A stretch of 64,000 nt of DNA, taken from assembly GCF_003597395.2 (NCBI RefSeq), contig NC_133776.1, positions 39,041,744-39,105,743 on the forward strand, in the 5' to 3' direction. The notes beneath the pieces were generated by a model. It saw only the letters and a program-made list of their open reading frames with translations. It did no database searches and was not told where the DNA came from. Origin of the DNA: Chelonoidis abingdonii. Lineage: Eukaryota; Chordata; Testudines; Testudinidae. Made by a program: the position numbers and the translations under genes. Numbering within the stretch: position 1 is the first letter of the stretch; every line of letters begins with the position of its first letter. This document shows positions 10,915 to 21,869 of this stretch, piece by piece.

Positions 10915-12414
10915 TAGAGGAAGATAGCTTGCCTAGTGCTAAGACTGCAGCACGGCTATTTATTAAAATGAGCTTGCTCATTTATGATACATGAAATAAA
11001 ATTGGTGAGTGCAGAACTAACAGTATCTGTCTATAAAGTGAGACTAAGGGGTTTGAAGCAGTTGTGGTAATAGTGGTATCACAAGCAGAGAAAGTAAAAA
11101 GATTCACGCTGGGGCACTTGTGAAAATTTTAATTAAAAAAAACAGCACCACCCTTCACCCCTTTTCCATTAACGTAACTTTTGATCAGACCTTGTTTGTT
11201 TAGGGCTGGGAGGGGGGGAATGTTAGGGACAATGAGCTCCCTATTTTGATTGAGGCATCTGGTACTTTGATAATACTAATAATATTAAAAGTGATGAAAA
11301 GCATCTGAAATATACTCAAAATATTTAAAGTAGCTCGTGATTCTTGGGTACTTAATGGCTGTTGCTTCTGCCAGATAGGAGAGTCTTTGCAGTCTTCCCC
11401 CTTCTTTCCATTTCATTAATGTTGGTGTTCCGGTGTCTTTTCCTTTTACCAGGTGGCCCTTCCACCTTGTAGGACTTGAGGTGACCATTCCCACTTCCCT
11501 TTGTACAATGTACACCTCTGTTGCATGTAGTATCTTTATGCACACAGGCTCAGGAACAGTATAAGAGAGAGCTCCCTCTTTTGTGTTGTTCTGTCATGCT
11601 TTAAAGGATTGTAGGCACCCTGAAGGGAAGAGTAGAGAAAGAATGTACAATTTGTCAGTGGTTTTATTTTTAGAAGCCATTTTATTTCCAACTTGGATCA
11701 AAGAAGAGAGAAATCAGTCATCATAGGATGAAATAATAAATGTACTCAAAGGGCAAGGATGGTGAAATTCTTACCATCCTACAGCAGAATCAGGTCAGAC
11801 ACATGGAGCTCAATTTCTAAACTTAATATCTAAAGTAAGGTGTATATAAAAAGAATCATGGAGCACAAAGCAGGTGAGAGAGAAATCCAGGGTGCCAAAG
11901 TTTACCCACCTACCTGCATAATTTGAAGTGCCCTAGTTTGAAAATTAGGTCCATTGCTTGGGGGTCTTTTAGTGCTAGATAAAAACCCCCCTACATACTC
12001 ATCGTCCTACTGGTTACATACATGGGATTTTTTTTCAATATATTCAGTTTTCCCACAGTGAGTACTTAATTACTGGCCAATTCCTTTTCTGTTACTCCTT
12101 CTCCACCCCTCCTCCACAAAGTTCCTTAGAGCACCAGCAATTTCGAAACATGAGTGTCACATTTCCATAAATGGAACAGTTCTAAGATGAGAGCAATTTT
12201 GTCATAAATGCACTTAAAACAAGTAAAAATTCAGTAGCTCTGTTTCCTTAAAGAAAGTTCCCACCACCCACTTCTTGGGGCTTCTAAGAAACTCACATGT
12301 TTGTCTTCATCCTGGGGCCCATTGTAAGCACAACCACAAGGTTGCAAATATGTTGTCTACATTGCTCCATTGTTTTTGAGGAAACTTATGTAAGCTAATG
12401 ACCAATTCTCAGAT
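10915..12414. other. AT-rich DNA, nothing recognised
   Basis: No gene, RNA or clear repeat. Two overlapping reverse frames (11285-11545) have no domain features. Confidence 0.5.
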
Positions 12415-12525
12415 AGTAATAGGTTTTGGTTGCTATTGATCTGAGCCACATTTGAACTAGTGACTTGGAGGTCAAAGGTTCTGAAGCCCATTACCAATTT
12501 CCTGAACCATTCAGTTGTCTACACT
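12415..12525 (-). mobile_element. Possible degraded tRNA-derived SINE head
   Basis: Read on the minus strand, 'cactagttcaaatgtgg' resembles a degenerate pol III B box, preceded by 'ggcttcagaacctttgacct'. No A box is clear and the family is uncertain, so this could be chance. Confidence 0.3.
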
Positions 12526-12959
12526 GTCTGTCTTTTAAATGTACTTCTAATAAATAATATTTTGTGGCAATTTCTTCCCTCCGTACTATTTAGCACTGCA
12601 CTGGCGTCCGTTTAGCTAAGGAAAAACTTTTTTTTAAGCCATTTCTTCAAATCAAAAACATAGTTTGAGGGAATTGCAAAATCTCGAACACCACACAATT
12701 CGCCTGAACTGCTAATGTCAAAACTGTTCTAAGGAGAAGCAGTCCATCTGTGAGGTTAATGCAAAGAGCAACTGCCCCAGAAGAAGCTCTTGGAGCCAGT
12801 GATTCCTGGAGCTTCTAGGCAGCGCGAGCGCTAGCTTTGGGGGTGGATGAACAAGGGTCCAAGTTCCAGGGATGCTGCATTGGTCAGCAGCTGCTCCACT
12901 GCCTTCTTGCTAGGATGGTCCATTATGCTAGGGTGGGAAGGGGTGTAAACCACAAGGGC
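12526..12959. other. Unannotated DNA, nothing recognised
   Basis: Mixed-composition sequence without coding or repeat signature. Confidence 0.45.
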
Positions 12960-13078
12960 TATACGTAAAAGGGTAGGCACTAGGAAATATTTTGGGGAAG
13001 GTCTATGGTCTGTATTATACAGGAGGCCAAACTAGGTGATCACTATGGTCCCTTCTGGCCTTGGAATCTATGAGTGTA
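12960..13078 (+). mobile_element. CR1 LINE, 3' end fragment
   Basis: Contains the CR1 3' UTR phrase 'ctaggtgatcactatggtcc' then 'cttctggccttggaatctatgag', running into the terminal microsatellite-like TCTATGAG. CR1 copies are typically severely 5'-truncated like this one. No coding part remains. Confidence 0.8.
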
Positions 13079-14737
13079 GCCCCTTCTTCTTCCATGCATG
13101 GCTGGTGCAGAAGGGAAAGGACCATAATCTTGTCCTCTGTCCATGTCCCTTTATCAAACCAACATCAGAAGTACTAGGCCAGTGGAATCCAGATGTTCCC
13201 TGGGTGAAATTTGGCTTAAAATACATTTAAGTAGGACTTTAGTCGTGTGTAAACCTCATGCTGGTCCTCTGCCCAAGCATCCTTATGTTTAAGGACCCTA
13301 TGCCCTTAAACAAAGGGAAGAGTTTCCATGTACAATCTCCATCTCTCTTTCAGATCTGCTCAGGAGTGGAACACAATCTCACCCATTCTAAGTAGACTGG
13401 TTTGAACTTATTCCCACTTTGAAATAAAAAGTGAAGATAAATATGCTTGTACCAGACTATGAACACACTAACTTCATGCAGTGTAGTAAAATTCTACCTT
13501 TGCATGGAGAAACTCAGCCAATCAGGTCTATTGCAGAGGTCACCGTGACAGGCCCTGAGTTAACATATAATTACAAACAGAAATAGTTTATTCTATGCTT
13601 CCAACATCTTCAGCACTCTCTCAGATGCATTTAAATGTACAACAATCACCATAATTCAGTATGGCTAATTGGTTCTGAGGAACAACCTGCTTTCTTGTAA
13701 ATTTGTTCACTCTTTCTTGATCTGTACAATACCTGCAGGACATTCACTGGGTTCACTTTGAGTAGTTACTGCCTCTGGGAAATGTTACTTCTGGGAATAT
13801 ACTTCTACATCAGTAGATAGTTCAGGAGGAAAGGATTAGAGAGGTAACTGGTAACACATCTGTAGTGTCATTTGTTCCCCATCTAAGGGGATAATAAATA
13901 GATTCATATAACATAGCAACAGTCAATGAACATATTCACCCATCTGTTCAAGAGTGCTCAAATAGAGTCAGTAAAGTAATTATCCCTTAGGGGCTGTTTA
14001 TATTTTAGAGTATCTGCTTGTCCTTTAGATCCTTAACCTTTAGACAGGTCCACATAGCAATGCTGTGATTTATTCTTTTTGTGGTCTTGACCTTCTCCTG
14101 GCAGATTGGATTCAACTTTACATTCCTTAAGAATGTTGCTGACATTAGAAAGGTACAGCCCTATATACCATACATGAACATTAGTATTCTGCACTATTAA
14201 GTTATCAAGTTCAGTGATAACAATCTACTTTGGCTGGAAAGAAAACAATATGAAACAGTCATGTAACAGCTGGGTGTTTCAGGGATAATACAATTCAAAA
14301 TAAGTTCATGTGCCTGCATTTTTATTTCATATTCTGGACTCTCTTCTTAAGTCTTTACTCAGGCAAAATTAAAGTGCTTCTGACATAAGGCTTCTGTGTA
14401 AGGCCTGATCCTGCTTCCTTTAAACCCAGCGGCAAATCTTCTATTAATTGAACCAAGGCTAGGACTGGGATATAACAGAATTTGCTATTTCGCCCTTGGA
14501 TTTAATGGTGTTGCCAGTGCAGGCTTTCTCTGTGTTGGATCATACAGCACTCAGCTCAGCACAGTGTTAAGCACCTTCCACTCCCATAATGCATTGGTAG
14601 AGTTAGTCCTATTCAGTGGACATGCCTCCTATGGTAAAAATAACGCTTACGACTTGAAACTGAATTGGCAGCTTCAGCAGAGAGACATTGGCATGAAAAG
14701 ACATGGAGACTGACATGCCTACTCCCCTTCGGACAGT
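13079..14737. other. Single-copy-like DNA, nothing recognised
   Basis: No gene seen. A short 'aaggcctgatcctgctt' phrase at about 14400-14420 resembles the edge of the palindromic MITE group but is too short to delimit. Confidence 0.45.
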
Positions 14738-15114
14738 CAGGGCGGCACCAGGCCCCAGCACGCCAAGCGCATGCTTGGGGTGGCATGCAGCGGGGGGCGC
14801 TCTGCTGGTCGCCGGGAGGGCGGCAGGCGGCTCCGGTGGACCTCCCGCAGGCGTGCCTGTGGAGGGTCCACTGGTCCTGCGGCTCCGGTGGACCTCCCGC
14901 AGGTGTGCCTGTGAAGGGTCCGCTGGTCCCGCGGCTCCNNNNNNNNNTCCACAGGCAAGCCTGCGGGAGGTCCACCGGAGCCGTGGGACCAGCGGACCCT
15001 CTGCAGGCACGTCTGCGGGAGGTCCACCGGAGCCGTGGGTCCGGCGACCGGCAGAGTGCCCCCCCGCTGTGTGCCGCCTTGCTTGGGGAGGCGAAATGGC
15101 TAGAGCCACCCCTG
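14738..15114. mobile_element. hAT-like element built as a large inverted repeat, with assembly gap at the apex
   Basis: Starts CAGGGCGGCACCAGGCCCCA and ends 'ggctagagccacccctg', which read in reverse gives CAGGGGTGGCTCTAGCC, matching the termini of the CAGGGC family. Flanks CGGACAGT and CCAACAGT agree at 6/8 positions, consistent with an eroded hAT duplication. The interior is a GC-rich cassette (GGTCCGCTGGTCCCGCGG, 'cggtggacctcccgcagg') in tandem on the left and repeated in inverted orientation on the right. Long frames on both strands with X residues come from this palindrome and the Ns, not from a gene. Confidence 0.75.
14939..14947. other. Assembly gap (9 N)
   Basis: Nine ambiguous bases at the centre of the inverted GC-rich cassette. 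The true length and sequence between the arms are unknown; the gap probably marks where reads could not cross the hairpin. Confidence 0.95.
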
Positions 15115-15118
15115 CCAA

Positions 15119-16035
15119 CAGTGGCAGATTTAGAGTTAGTGGGGCCCTGTGCAGACTTCATTTTTGCCCCCTCCCCCCCGGGAACCCAGCTAAGAAAAAG
15201 CATTCTCTCTTATCTCTCCTCCATTTTTCATTTTTTTTCTTCATCCTCCTCCTGTATTATCAGTAATAGGAAGTAAATGAAAATAAAGAGCGGTACCTTG
15301 ATTGGGGCAGGGGGGTGGGGTGCAGGAGGGCATGTGGGGGTTGGGCTCTGAGAGGGAGTTTGGGTGCTGGGTGTGGGCTCTGGGCTGGGGCAGGAGGTTG
15401 TGGTGCAGGAGGGGGTGAGGGGTGCGGGCTCTGGGCTGGGGTAGGGGGTTGGGGTGTGGGAGGAGTCAGGGGGCAGCATTTACCTTGGGCAGTGGGCTCC
15501 CAAAGTGACTGGCACACCCCTCTGGCAGCGGTTCCTAGGCTGGAGGGCAGGGGGTCTCTGCACGCTGCTGCCTGCAGGCACCACCACCACAGCTCCCACT
15601 GGCTGCAGTTCCCAGCTAATGGGAGCTGCAGAGTCAGTGCTCTAGGCAGGGACACCGTGTGCAGACACCCCCCAGGGGCCGCAGGGACATGCTGGCTGTG
15701 GAGGGAGATAGGCAGCATGGGCGTGGAGTTGCCTTAGCCCTACTGCTGCTGGCACATCTCTGTGCAACCCTTGAGGGGAAGGGGGCAGCGGGTCTCCATT
15801 CGCTGTCTGGGGTGGAGGCAGAGCGCGGAGCTGCCTTCCCCTAGCCCAGGGGCACACAGAGATGTGCCAGCAGCCAGTTGCTTCTGGGAGTGGCGTGCGG
15901 CTACCGGTCACGGAATGCAGGCAGCCTGCCTGCCTGAGCCCTGCTGTGCCGCTGGCTGGGACTCGGGGGCGGGTTGTAAGATGAGATTTGTCCTGCATTT
16001 TGGGGGTCCCCTGTCACTGGGGGCCCTGTGCCACC
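15119..16035. mobile_element. GC-rich interspersed repeat with internal minisatellite, hAT-like
   Basis: Starts CAGTGGCAGATTTAGAGTTA followed by GGGGCCCTGTGCAG, and ends near a second GGGGGCCCTGTGCCACCAC. The body holds a G-rich tandem array and then a 'gctcccactggctgcagttc' region. Texture matches a high-copy turtle DNA element. The exact 3' limit and a duplication were not found. Its start overlaps the right flank of the 14738-15114 element. Mirrored Pro/Gly-rich frames on both strands are by-products. Confidence 0.55.
15305..15472. repeat. G-rich degenerate minisatellite
   Basis: Imperfect repeats of GGGCTCTGGGCTGGGG followed by 'gtagggggttggggtgtgg'-like sequence, at least three variants in about 170 bp. 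Runs of G suggest possible G-quadruplex potential on the plus strand. It lies inside the GC-rich interspersed repeat. Confidence 0.7.
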
Positions 16036-16654
16036 ACACTATTTGTTTCATGGTAAATTCACCTCTACCTTCAGAGGTGATTCCCTTTTAGGTTACAATT
16101 GTAGCATATTGACTGGGCATGTGGGGAAAATGTGCACTGCCACTGCCAATGATATTCTTGTTATCAGGATAAACAGAGTGTTGTAGTCTCTAGGGCTGTC
16201 GGTAGGGCACTTTTTCCATGCTATGAAATTGCCTCACTTCTGTTGCTAGAGATCCAAAGTAGGATCATGTCACTAGCCTAGCTGATAGATCTTATCTCTG
16301 CATGTTTGCAAATAAGCTCACATTGTTTCATGTATTTTTAAAATGGGCTCTGTGATTTATTTCCTAGGCTTCTATTTGCCCTGTTGTTCAGGATTTATAT
16401 CATAACAAAGCTGCTGTATCTTTTTATCCATGGCTGATTTTGGTTTTAAATCCAGCTACTACAAATTAGCCAACTTTTTAATGGTCAATACCGAAAGAAA
16501 GGATAATCTATATTTTCTAGCAAAATATTGCATTTTTAATGAAATTATTAAACATGACTATAAAAACACATTGCAGTGTATCTAGCATTGCGCATCCTAC
16601 CAAACACTTCATAAATGAACAATCCAGGCACAGCTAGATGTGGACTTCTACTGA
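16036..16654. other. AT-rich DNA, nothing recognised
   Basis: No gene, RNA or repeat identified. Confidence 0.5.
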
Positions 16655-16900
16655 CTGGAAGGCTAAGGCACAGGACTGGAGCTCAGGTGAGTTGAGTTCA
16701 ATTTCCAGTTCTGCCACAGACTTTGATCTTGGGGAAAGTCACTGATCTCTCTAGGGCTTTGTTTCCCATCTGTAAAATGGGGAATATCTTTTTTTTCTTA
16801 ACCCTTTGTCTCTTATCTATCTAGACTGCAAGCCCTGCAGGGCAGGGAATTCTTTCACTATCTTTATATAGAGAGTTTAGCATAGTGGAGCTATTGTCCG
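16655..16900 (+). mobile_element. tRNA-derived SINE (turtle type), near full length
   Basis: Head 'aggctaaggcacaggactgg', then 'gttcaatttccagttctgcc' (degenerate B box), 'ttggggaaagtcactgatct', 'tttcccatctgtaaaatggg', and a 3' part with 'agactgcaagccctgcaggg' and 'agagagtttagcat'. This order is the standard one for the SINE common in turtles. It is a retroposed copy and not a functional tRNA gene. Confidence 0.85.
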
Positions 16901-16974
16901 ACTAGGCCACTAGGTGCATTGCTGTAATACCTCTACTAACTTATATATGAGTGTGATTCTTTGGGGTTCAACTT

Positions 16975-17945
16975 AGACCAGTAAGGGGTTGTGTCACTGC
17001 CTTCCCTGAAACTGTGGGTGCCTTAAATGCTATGCTGCTGTGACTCAAAGCCCTGGCACCATCTGTCTGCATACAAGCACACAGGTCACATCCTGGCTTC
17101 CACCACCCAGTGACCCCACATATCTGCCCTGTAATCTCCAGCCCTCTCCTGGAAATTATTAAATTTGCTCCTACTTTAAGGAAACAGTAAACAGCAGCTC
17201 AATTATTAACTAGGGTTTGACAAACACTCATTTAAATCAAAACACTTAACTGGCTTATAATAAAAGTAAAGCAAGGTTTTGTTTAGTGAAGTGATAGGTT
17301 TAAGTTATAGAAAGTATAAAGAAAAAATAGAAAGGCTTACAAACAAACAAAAATAAAAATCCGTTTCTAAGACTAATACTTAATTTCAGCAAGTTACAAT
17401 CTTTGTCTAAGCTGGTTTCTTGTCTATATTCAGTTCTCAAAGACTTCAACCCCCTTGGCTGAAGTATCCATCGTTCTGTGATTTCAGGAGTTCCGGCCCT
17501 TTTTGTCCCAGAAGTGAATGGATACCAAAATGGGTTTCTCTCCGTATGTCTTCCCAAACTTCATTGACCCTGCGTCAAGAGGCAGGAAGGCTTCCTAGGG
17601 GTGCAGTGTCCATCCTCTGTCAAGATTGTTAAGTAGTTATCTTTCCCCGCTTGCTTTCCTGATGCCTTTGCTTACCTTGCATGTCAATGTGTTGTTCATT
17701 GTCTTTGGTCACACCTTGCTTAATTTACATCAGAGACACATTCAGACAGGTGGAACTAGATTCCTGTGTCTGGAATAGGCATGGGTTAGGCACTGCTTGT
17801 GCTTATTCAATGCTTTTTAAGAACATATTTGCAACACATATTTAAAAGTCCTTTGGGGGTTGACCAGACATTTATCATGCAAGAACATTAATGATCAGTG
17901 AGTTGCTAATTTTCCAGAGCTTTATTACATGCCACGTTTTGTCAC
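16975..17945 (-). mobile_element. Interspersed repeat, LTR-like, probably minus strand
   Basis: I recognise phrases such as 'cccagaagtgaatggatacc' and 'accctgcgtcaagaggcagg' as part of a high-copy turtle repeat of about 1 kb. On the minus strand it starts TGTGACAAAACGTGG and carries AATAAAG within the first 30 bases. Class is uncertain and the left boundary is arbitrary. No retroviral coding sequence adjoins it. Confidence 0.35.
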
Positions 17946-18929
17946 ACTACTGTGTATTGGGGTGCACGGAATATGCCAGGCCTAACAAGAGTTGATGACA
18001 TGGCGGTGAACCTCCAGTGGGCCTCTGCGTCACAATGGACTGTCCAAGTCTGCAGAAAATAAGTGGAAAATCTGTTATCTTGGCCAGAATAGAAAACACT
18101 TTTCATTTGTAGAATGTAAATGATTGATATAGACTGGCTACATGGCACATTGGCTCAAATCATTTAGCCCTGAACTGAATAAACCGTTAAAATTGTAAGG
18201 GATCATAAAAGAATCAGGAGTAGCCATATCTCCTTCCAACCCATCAAGTTGAATGATGAGATACCTCTTGCTGGGGTTGTCTCCGCTGCAAGTGAAGGTG
18301 TGATTGTAGCACAGGTAGGCACACTGAAGGTGCATCAGCAGGGGATAGCTGCCACGATACAAGCCCGCAGAGGAGCCTGGGTTTGTACTCATCTTGCTCA
18401 CCTGTGTTGAAGGCCATGCCTCCATGTCTTGACTGCTGTTGTTACCAGCTAGATAAGGAGTGCCTACCTTACAACGTCACCTTTACTTGCAGCTCAGCAT
18501 AGATGTCCCCTGAGGGACAGTTACTGTCTATGGGATGGTGGGCTGTGCATTTCTGGGATAGGCAAATAAAGTGGTGCTGGGATTGTGGGGGGATGCAGTA
18601 AGGAATGATTCCCGAAAGCCTGATGAACAGGGGATTCAGTGGCTAGACGGAGAGACTATGTTGCTTTCCAGCTGTGTGAGGCACCTCGCCACCACCTTCT
18701 CTTAGTGTGAAGAGGCCTTGTCTGTACCTGCTTTATCTCAGCTCCCTGACTACCCGCCACAGGCAGCAAAAGCACTACCCCTACGCAGGCTCTGCAGTCA
18801 GTGATAGGAACACATCACCTCCTGCACCTCTGGGTGTGCCACTGCAAAGTCCAATCGCTGTGCCACTGGAAACTCACAGTATTCACTGCCCCAAGCCTAC
18901 CGGTTACATCGTAGATCACAACTCTGCTT
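17946..18929. other. Unidentified tract with one 95-codon reverse frame
   Basis: Composition is less AT-rich than the neighbours. The reverse frame 18138-18425 has a normal-looking amino-acid mix (several Cys and Tyr, 'YNHTFTCSGDNPSKRYLIIQ'), but I recognise no family. It lies between two LTR-like tracts and could be a degraded fragment of a mobile element's coding region, or chance. I do not call it a gene. Confidence 0.25.
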
Positions 18930-19745
18930 AACACGCAGCACTTGGTTATGTCCAAAAGTTTATTGGACAAAGACTAGCAATTCTAATGAAAGCAAGTAAA
19001 AGTATTGGAAGCAAAATGTTCACATATAAAATAAAAACATAACATGCGCTCTAGAACCTAGACCAACTTAACTAGTTACTCTTGTGTCTTATAGCTCAAA
19101 CGCTCACCCCAAATCCTTCAAGCATATTACAGCCAGGCTTGGGAGCGATCATCCATTGAGGAGAAAGTCATGCTGCCCTCTTACCTCCTCAATGGAAAGT
19201 GTGAGGGGTGTGGCAGAGGTATCCCTGAATATTCTCCAACAATCCATTGTCTTTGCTCATAAAGAGGCTCCCCTTCTGCTGTTTTAATTCTCTCTGTAAA
19301 TTTCCTCTCATGAAGATTTCACATTCTCTTGATTATCATTTTGGCTAAGTATGCAAATAGACTGAGGTGGCCTATGCCCAGCCTGGGTGATAGGCATCTC
19401 TCCCCATATCCCTGGAAGGAACTGGTCTGAGGCATATCACCGTGTGGTGACCTGCCTTAACTCCAAGGCTTTGAGAACATAATTTCCAGTATTGATACGT
19501 AACTACTTAAATATTATCCATCCCTACATTTTGAAACAATTATAATGAGCTGTCAGCTACTTTCTCTCAGTAGATACCTCACACACCACCCTTTGGTGAT
19601 TTATTGTGCGTATACTTGACTCAGAGAACCCCTGTAAAACTCTGTGCTCACTATGCCCTTTGTCAGCTGGCACAAAAAGGCTGCTGGTCACAGGGAATGT
19701 ATTTGTAAGTGTGCAGGTCCAGTATCGAGAAGGTGCACAGCAGGA
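18930..19745 (-). mobile_element. Interspersed repeat, LTR-like, class uncertain
   Basis: Phrases such as 'ccaaggctttgagaacataa', 'gtatacttgactcagagaac' and 'ccctttgtcagctggcaca' belong, as I remember it, to a turtle repeat. On the minus strand an AATAAAC word occurs near 18960. No clear TG...CA termini or duplication were established. Confidence 0.3.
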
Positions 19746-19984
19746 GGAGAGGCTAATGCAAATACTAGGATGCAATAATGACCATCCAGATGCTCCCCTG
19801 CTATTTCTCAGCCTGAGGTGGGTGATGTTTTCCTCCAGACCCTGCGGACTCTAGTGATCTGAATGAATGAAGATATGGGCAGTAATCTGTCTTGCTGTAC
19901 AATCATATAAGCATTGGTGAGCTGAGCTGAACTATACTGGAGAAGATCTAAAATTTTGCCTTTCCAATAAAGATTAGGAAATAT

Positions 19985-20060
19985 TGAGGCCAGATCCTCA
20001 GCTGGTGCCAATCTATGTAGCTTCTTTGACTTCAATAGATGTACAGCAGGAGAATCAGGT
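19985..20060. mobile_element. Palindromic MITE fragment (CAGATCCTCAGCTGGTG group)
   Basis: Shares CCAGATCCTCAGCTGGTG with the element at 8841, followed by 'ctttgacttcaatagatgta', the central part of the group. The second arm is degraded ('cagcaggagaatcagg'). Confidence 0.5.
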
Positions 20061-20311
20061 GCTCATTCTTTAAATGAGAGCTTAAATTCGATGCAGCAAA
20101 CTAGAGAGGAAGAAGCTTGATCCATGTATTTAGTTTGCTCAAGGCAATGTCTAACAAAGGTTATATAAACTTTCCATTTGGCTGTTCCCCTTTGATTGCT
20201 CCTATTATGATATTTCTTACTGTCTTTTCCTAAGGAACATTTGAATTTTAGAGCAGGAAAAGAATGGTATTTGGATTGCTCTGTGGGGCTGAAGCTTCAT
20301 ACAGGTACAGT

Positions 20312-20475
20312 TTAATAATAAAACCCAGCTCTTCTATAGCATTTTGCATCAGTAGTTCTCATAGTGTTGTACAAAGCAGGTCTGTATCATTATCCCATTT
20401 TATAGGTGAAGAAACAGTCTATTACAGACAGTGCATAGAACCATCACCATGGGTCAGGACTGAGACTGCTGAATC
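20312..20475 (-). mobile_element. tRNA-derived SINE, minus strand
   Basis: On the plus strand it opens with 'taataataaaacccagctct' and 'tatagcattttgcatcagta', the reverse of the SINE tail, followed by 'tcccattttataggtgaaga', the reverse of 'ccatctgtaaaatggg'. The head part is eroded. Confidence 0.8.
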
Positions 20476-21540
20476 CCATTTGGCCTTGCATAAGAATTTA
20501 TTCTTCGGTGGAGCACCCTTTGAGCCCTGTTTAACCTTTTTGAGTGATTCCTCCAACAGTAAACATGAAATATTATCACAAAAATGACCACATCCTTTTC
20601 ACTAACTACTTTGAATTTTTATAATTTCAAATGGAGTTGGTTTAATTAAGGAGCTGTAATGTTCAGACCAAGCAATATTTTCCTACTGGCATAGCCTCAA
20701 CTATGATCAGAAGGCTGAGTTGGTGCTTCAGCAACTGCTACTGTGCTAGGAGAGGGCAATGTGAGGGTCCAGAGAACAAAAGCAGGCAGGGTACCCCCAG
20801 ATGCACTAACCTATGGAGGAACGGTAATTGCTACACCCTTTAAAAGTCTACGTGGGGAAGTGTTCTATGTAGCTTCCCTGTCAGATCACCAGACTCTGTG
20901 GAAGCAGTGGGGCTATGGCCAATCCCCTGCCCTCCTCAAAGTTATGTCTGGCATCACTAGTGGCACTTGTCTGCAGCTTGTGCTCAGGGATTATAAGGAA
21001 CAGGATTCTGGCAAGTGCATAGTGAGAAGAAGGGCTCTCTGTGCTTTCTCCCTGCTTAGGGCACCCACTCCAGGATGTCTGGTCCAGAACCTCAGACCTC
21101 TTTGCTACTGAACATGTTAGTAACATAAGCAAAGCGTTTTAAACACAGATCTGCAGAGATCAAAACTTGGATCTCAACATTCCCAAACTTTGGGGGAGTT
21201 ATATCTAGAGCCAAACTTCTCAGCTAGAGTTTCTCTCTAGTTCAACAGTATTTTGGTGGGCTTCTGCATCTTACACAAACAGGCACAACATATGCAGCTA
21301 TACTGGCTATGTAGTCAGGCATCACAATCTTTGTAAGGGATAGCAATCTTTGTACTTCAAGATGCAAAATGATCACCTGCTACTGAACAAGTAAAAAGAT
21401 GTATGTGTTCCAAGCGTCCTGTCAAGGATTGGGTGTAAGCTGCTGCCACAGGCGGGGCACTGGATGAAATGGAACGGTGGCATTTCACAAGTATTATTAG
21501 CAATTGAAACATCCCCCCCTTCCATTTGTAACTTCCCTCA
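20476..21540. other. Unannotated DNA, nothing recognised
   Basis: A 122-codon plus frame at 20743-21111 is the longest; its translation has no recognisable domain and an overlapping reverse frame exists. I see no splice or promoter context that would support it. Confidence 0.45.
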
Positions 21541-21861
21541 GAAAGGGATTAGGAACATCTTTGGCAAGTTTAAGATGGAAGATATAGCACCTTGATCAGA
21601 GAGCTGGAAGAACTTAACCAGATTCACAATGGGATTGGATAGTCATATGATTATCAAGATTACGCAGAGTTACAATTAAATGACAAATTTTAGAAGGGAT
21701 ATTTAAAGTCATCTCCAGGACTGAGGCTAGTCTCTATTCAAGAAGCAGAAGGCAGATTATCTTAAATTTTACTCCTTCCTCTGAAACATCTGGTACTGGT
21801 CAGGATATTGCACTACATGGACTGAGTCTGGTCTAGTATGACCAGTCTTATGTCCCTAGAG
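21541..21861 (+). mobile_element. CR1 LINE 3' fragment (old)
   Basis: Contains 'gggattggatagtcatatga', 'ggtactggtcaggatattgc' and 'actgagtctggtctagtatg', the CR1 3' UTR pattern, ending near 'gaccagtcttatgtccctag'. Strongly 5'-truncated, with no coding part. Confidence 0.7.
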
Positions 21862-21869
21862 TTCATCTG

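Noticed and set aside
14609..15276. Five long overlapping open frames (up to 203 codons) on both strands
   Set aside because: They run through the GC-rich inverted repeat and the 9-N gap (X residues). Equal openness on both strands is a property of the repeat, not of coding.
15119..16035. CpG island of a gene promoter
   Set aside because: The GC richness comes from a recognised dispersed repeat with a minisatellite; no adjacent first exon.
16655..16900. tRNA gene
   Set aside because: The tRNA-like head belongs to a SINE; no cloverleaf with intact acceptor and anticodon arms. The same applies to the SINE heads at 37598, 50165 and 51505.
18138..18425. 95-codon reverse frame as a gene
   Set aside because: No family recognised, no second exon or promoter context; kept only as an unidentified tract.
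20743..21111. 122-codon plus frame as a gene
   Set aside because: No domain, no context, partly open on the other strand too.
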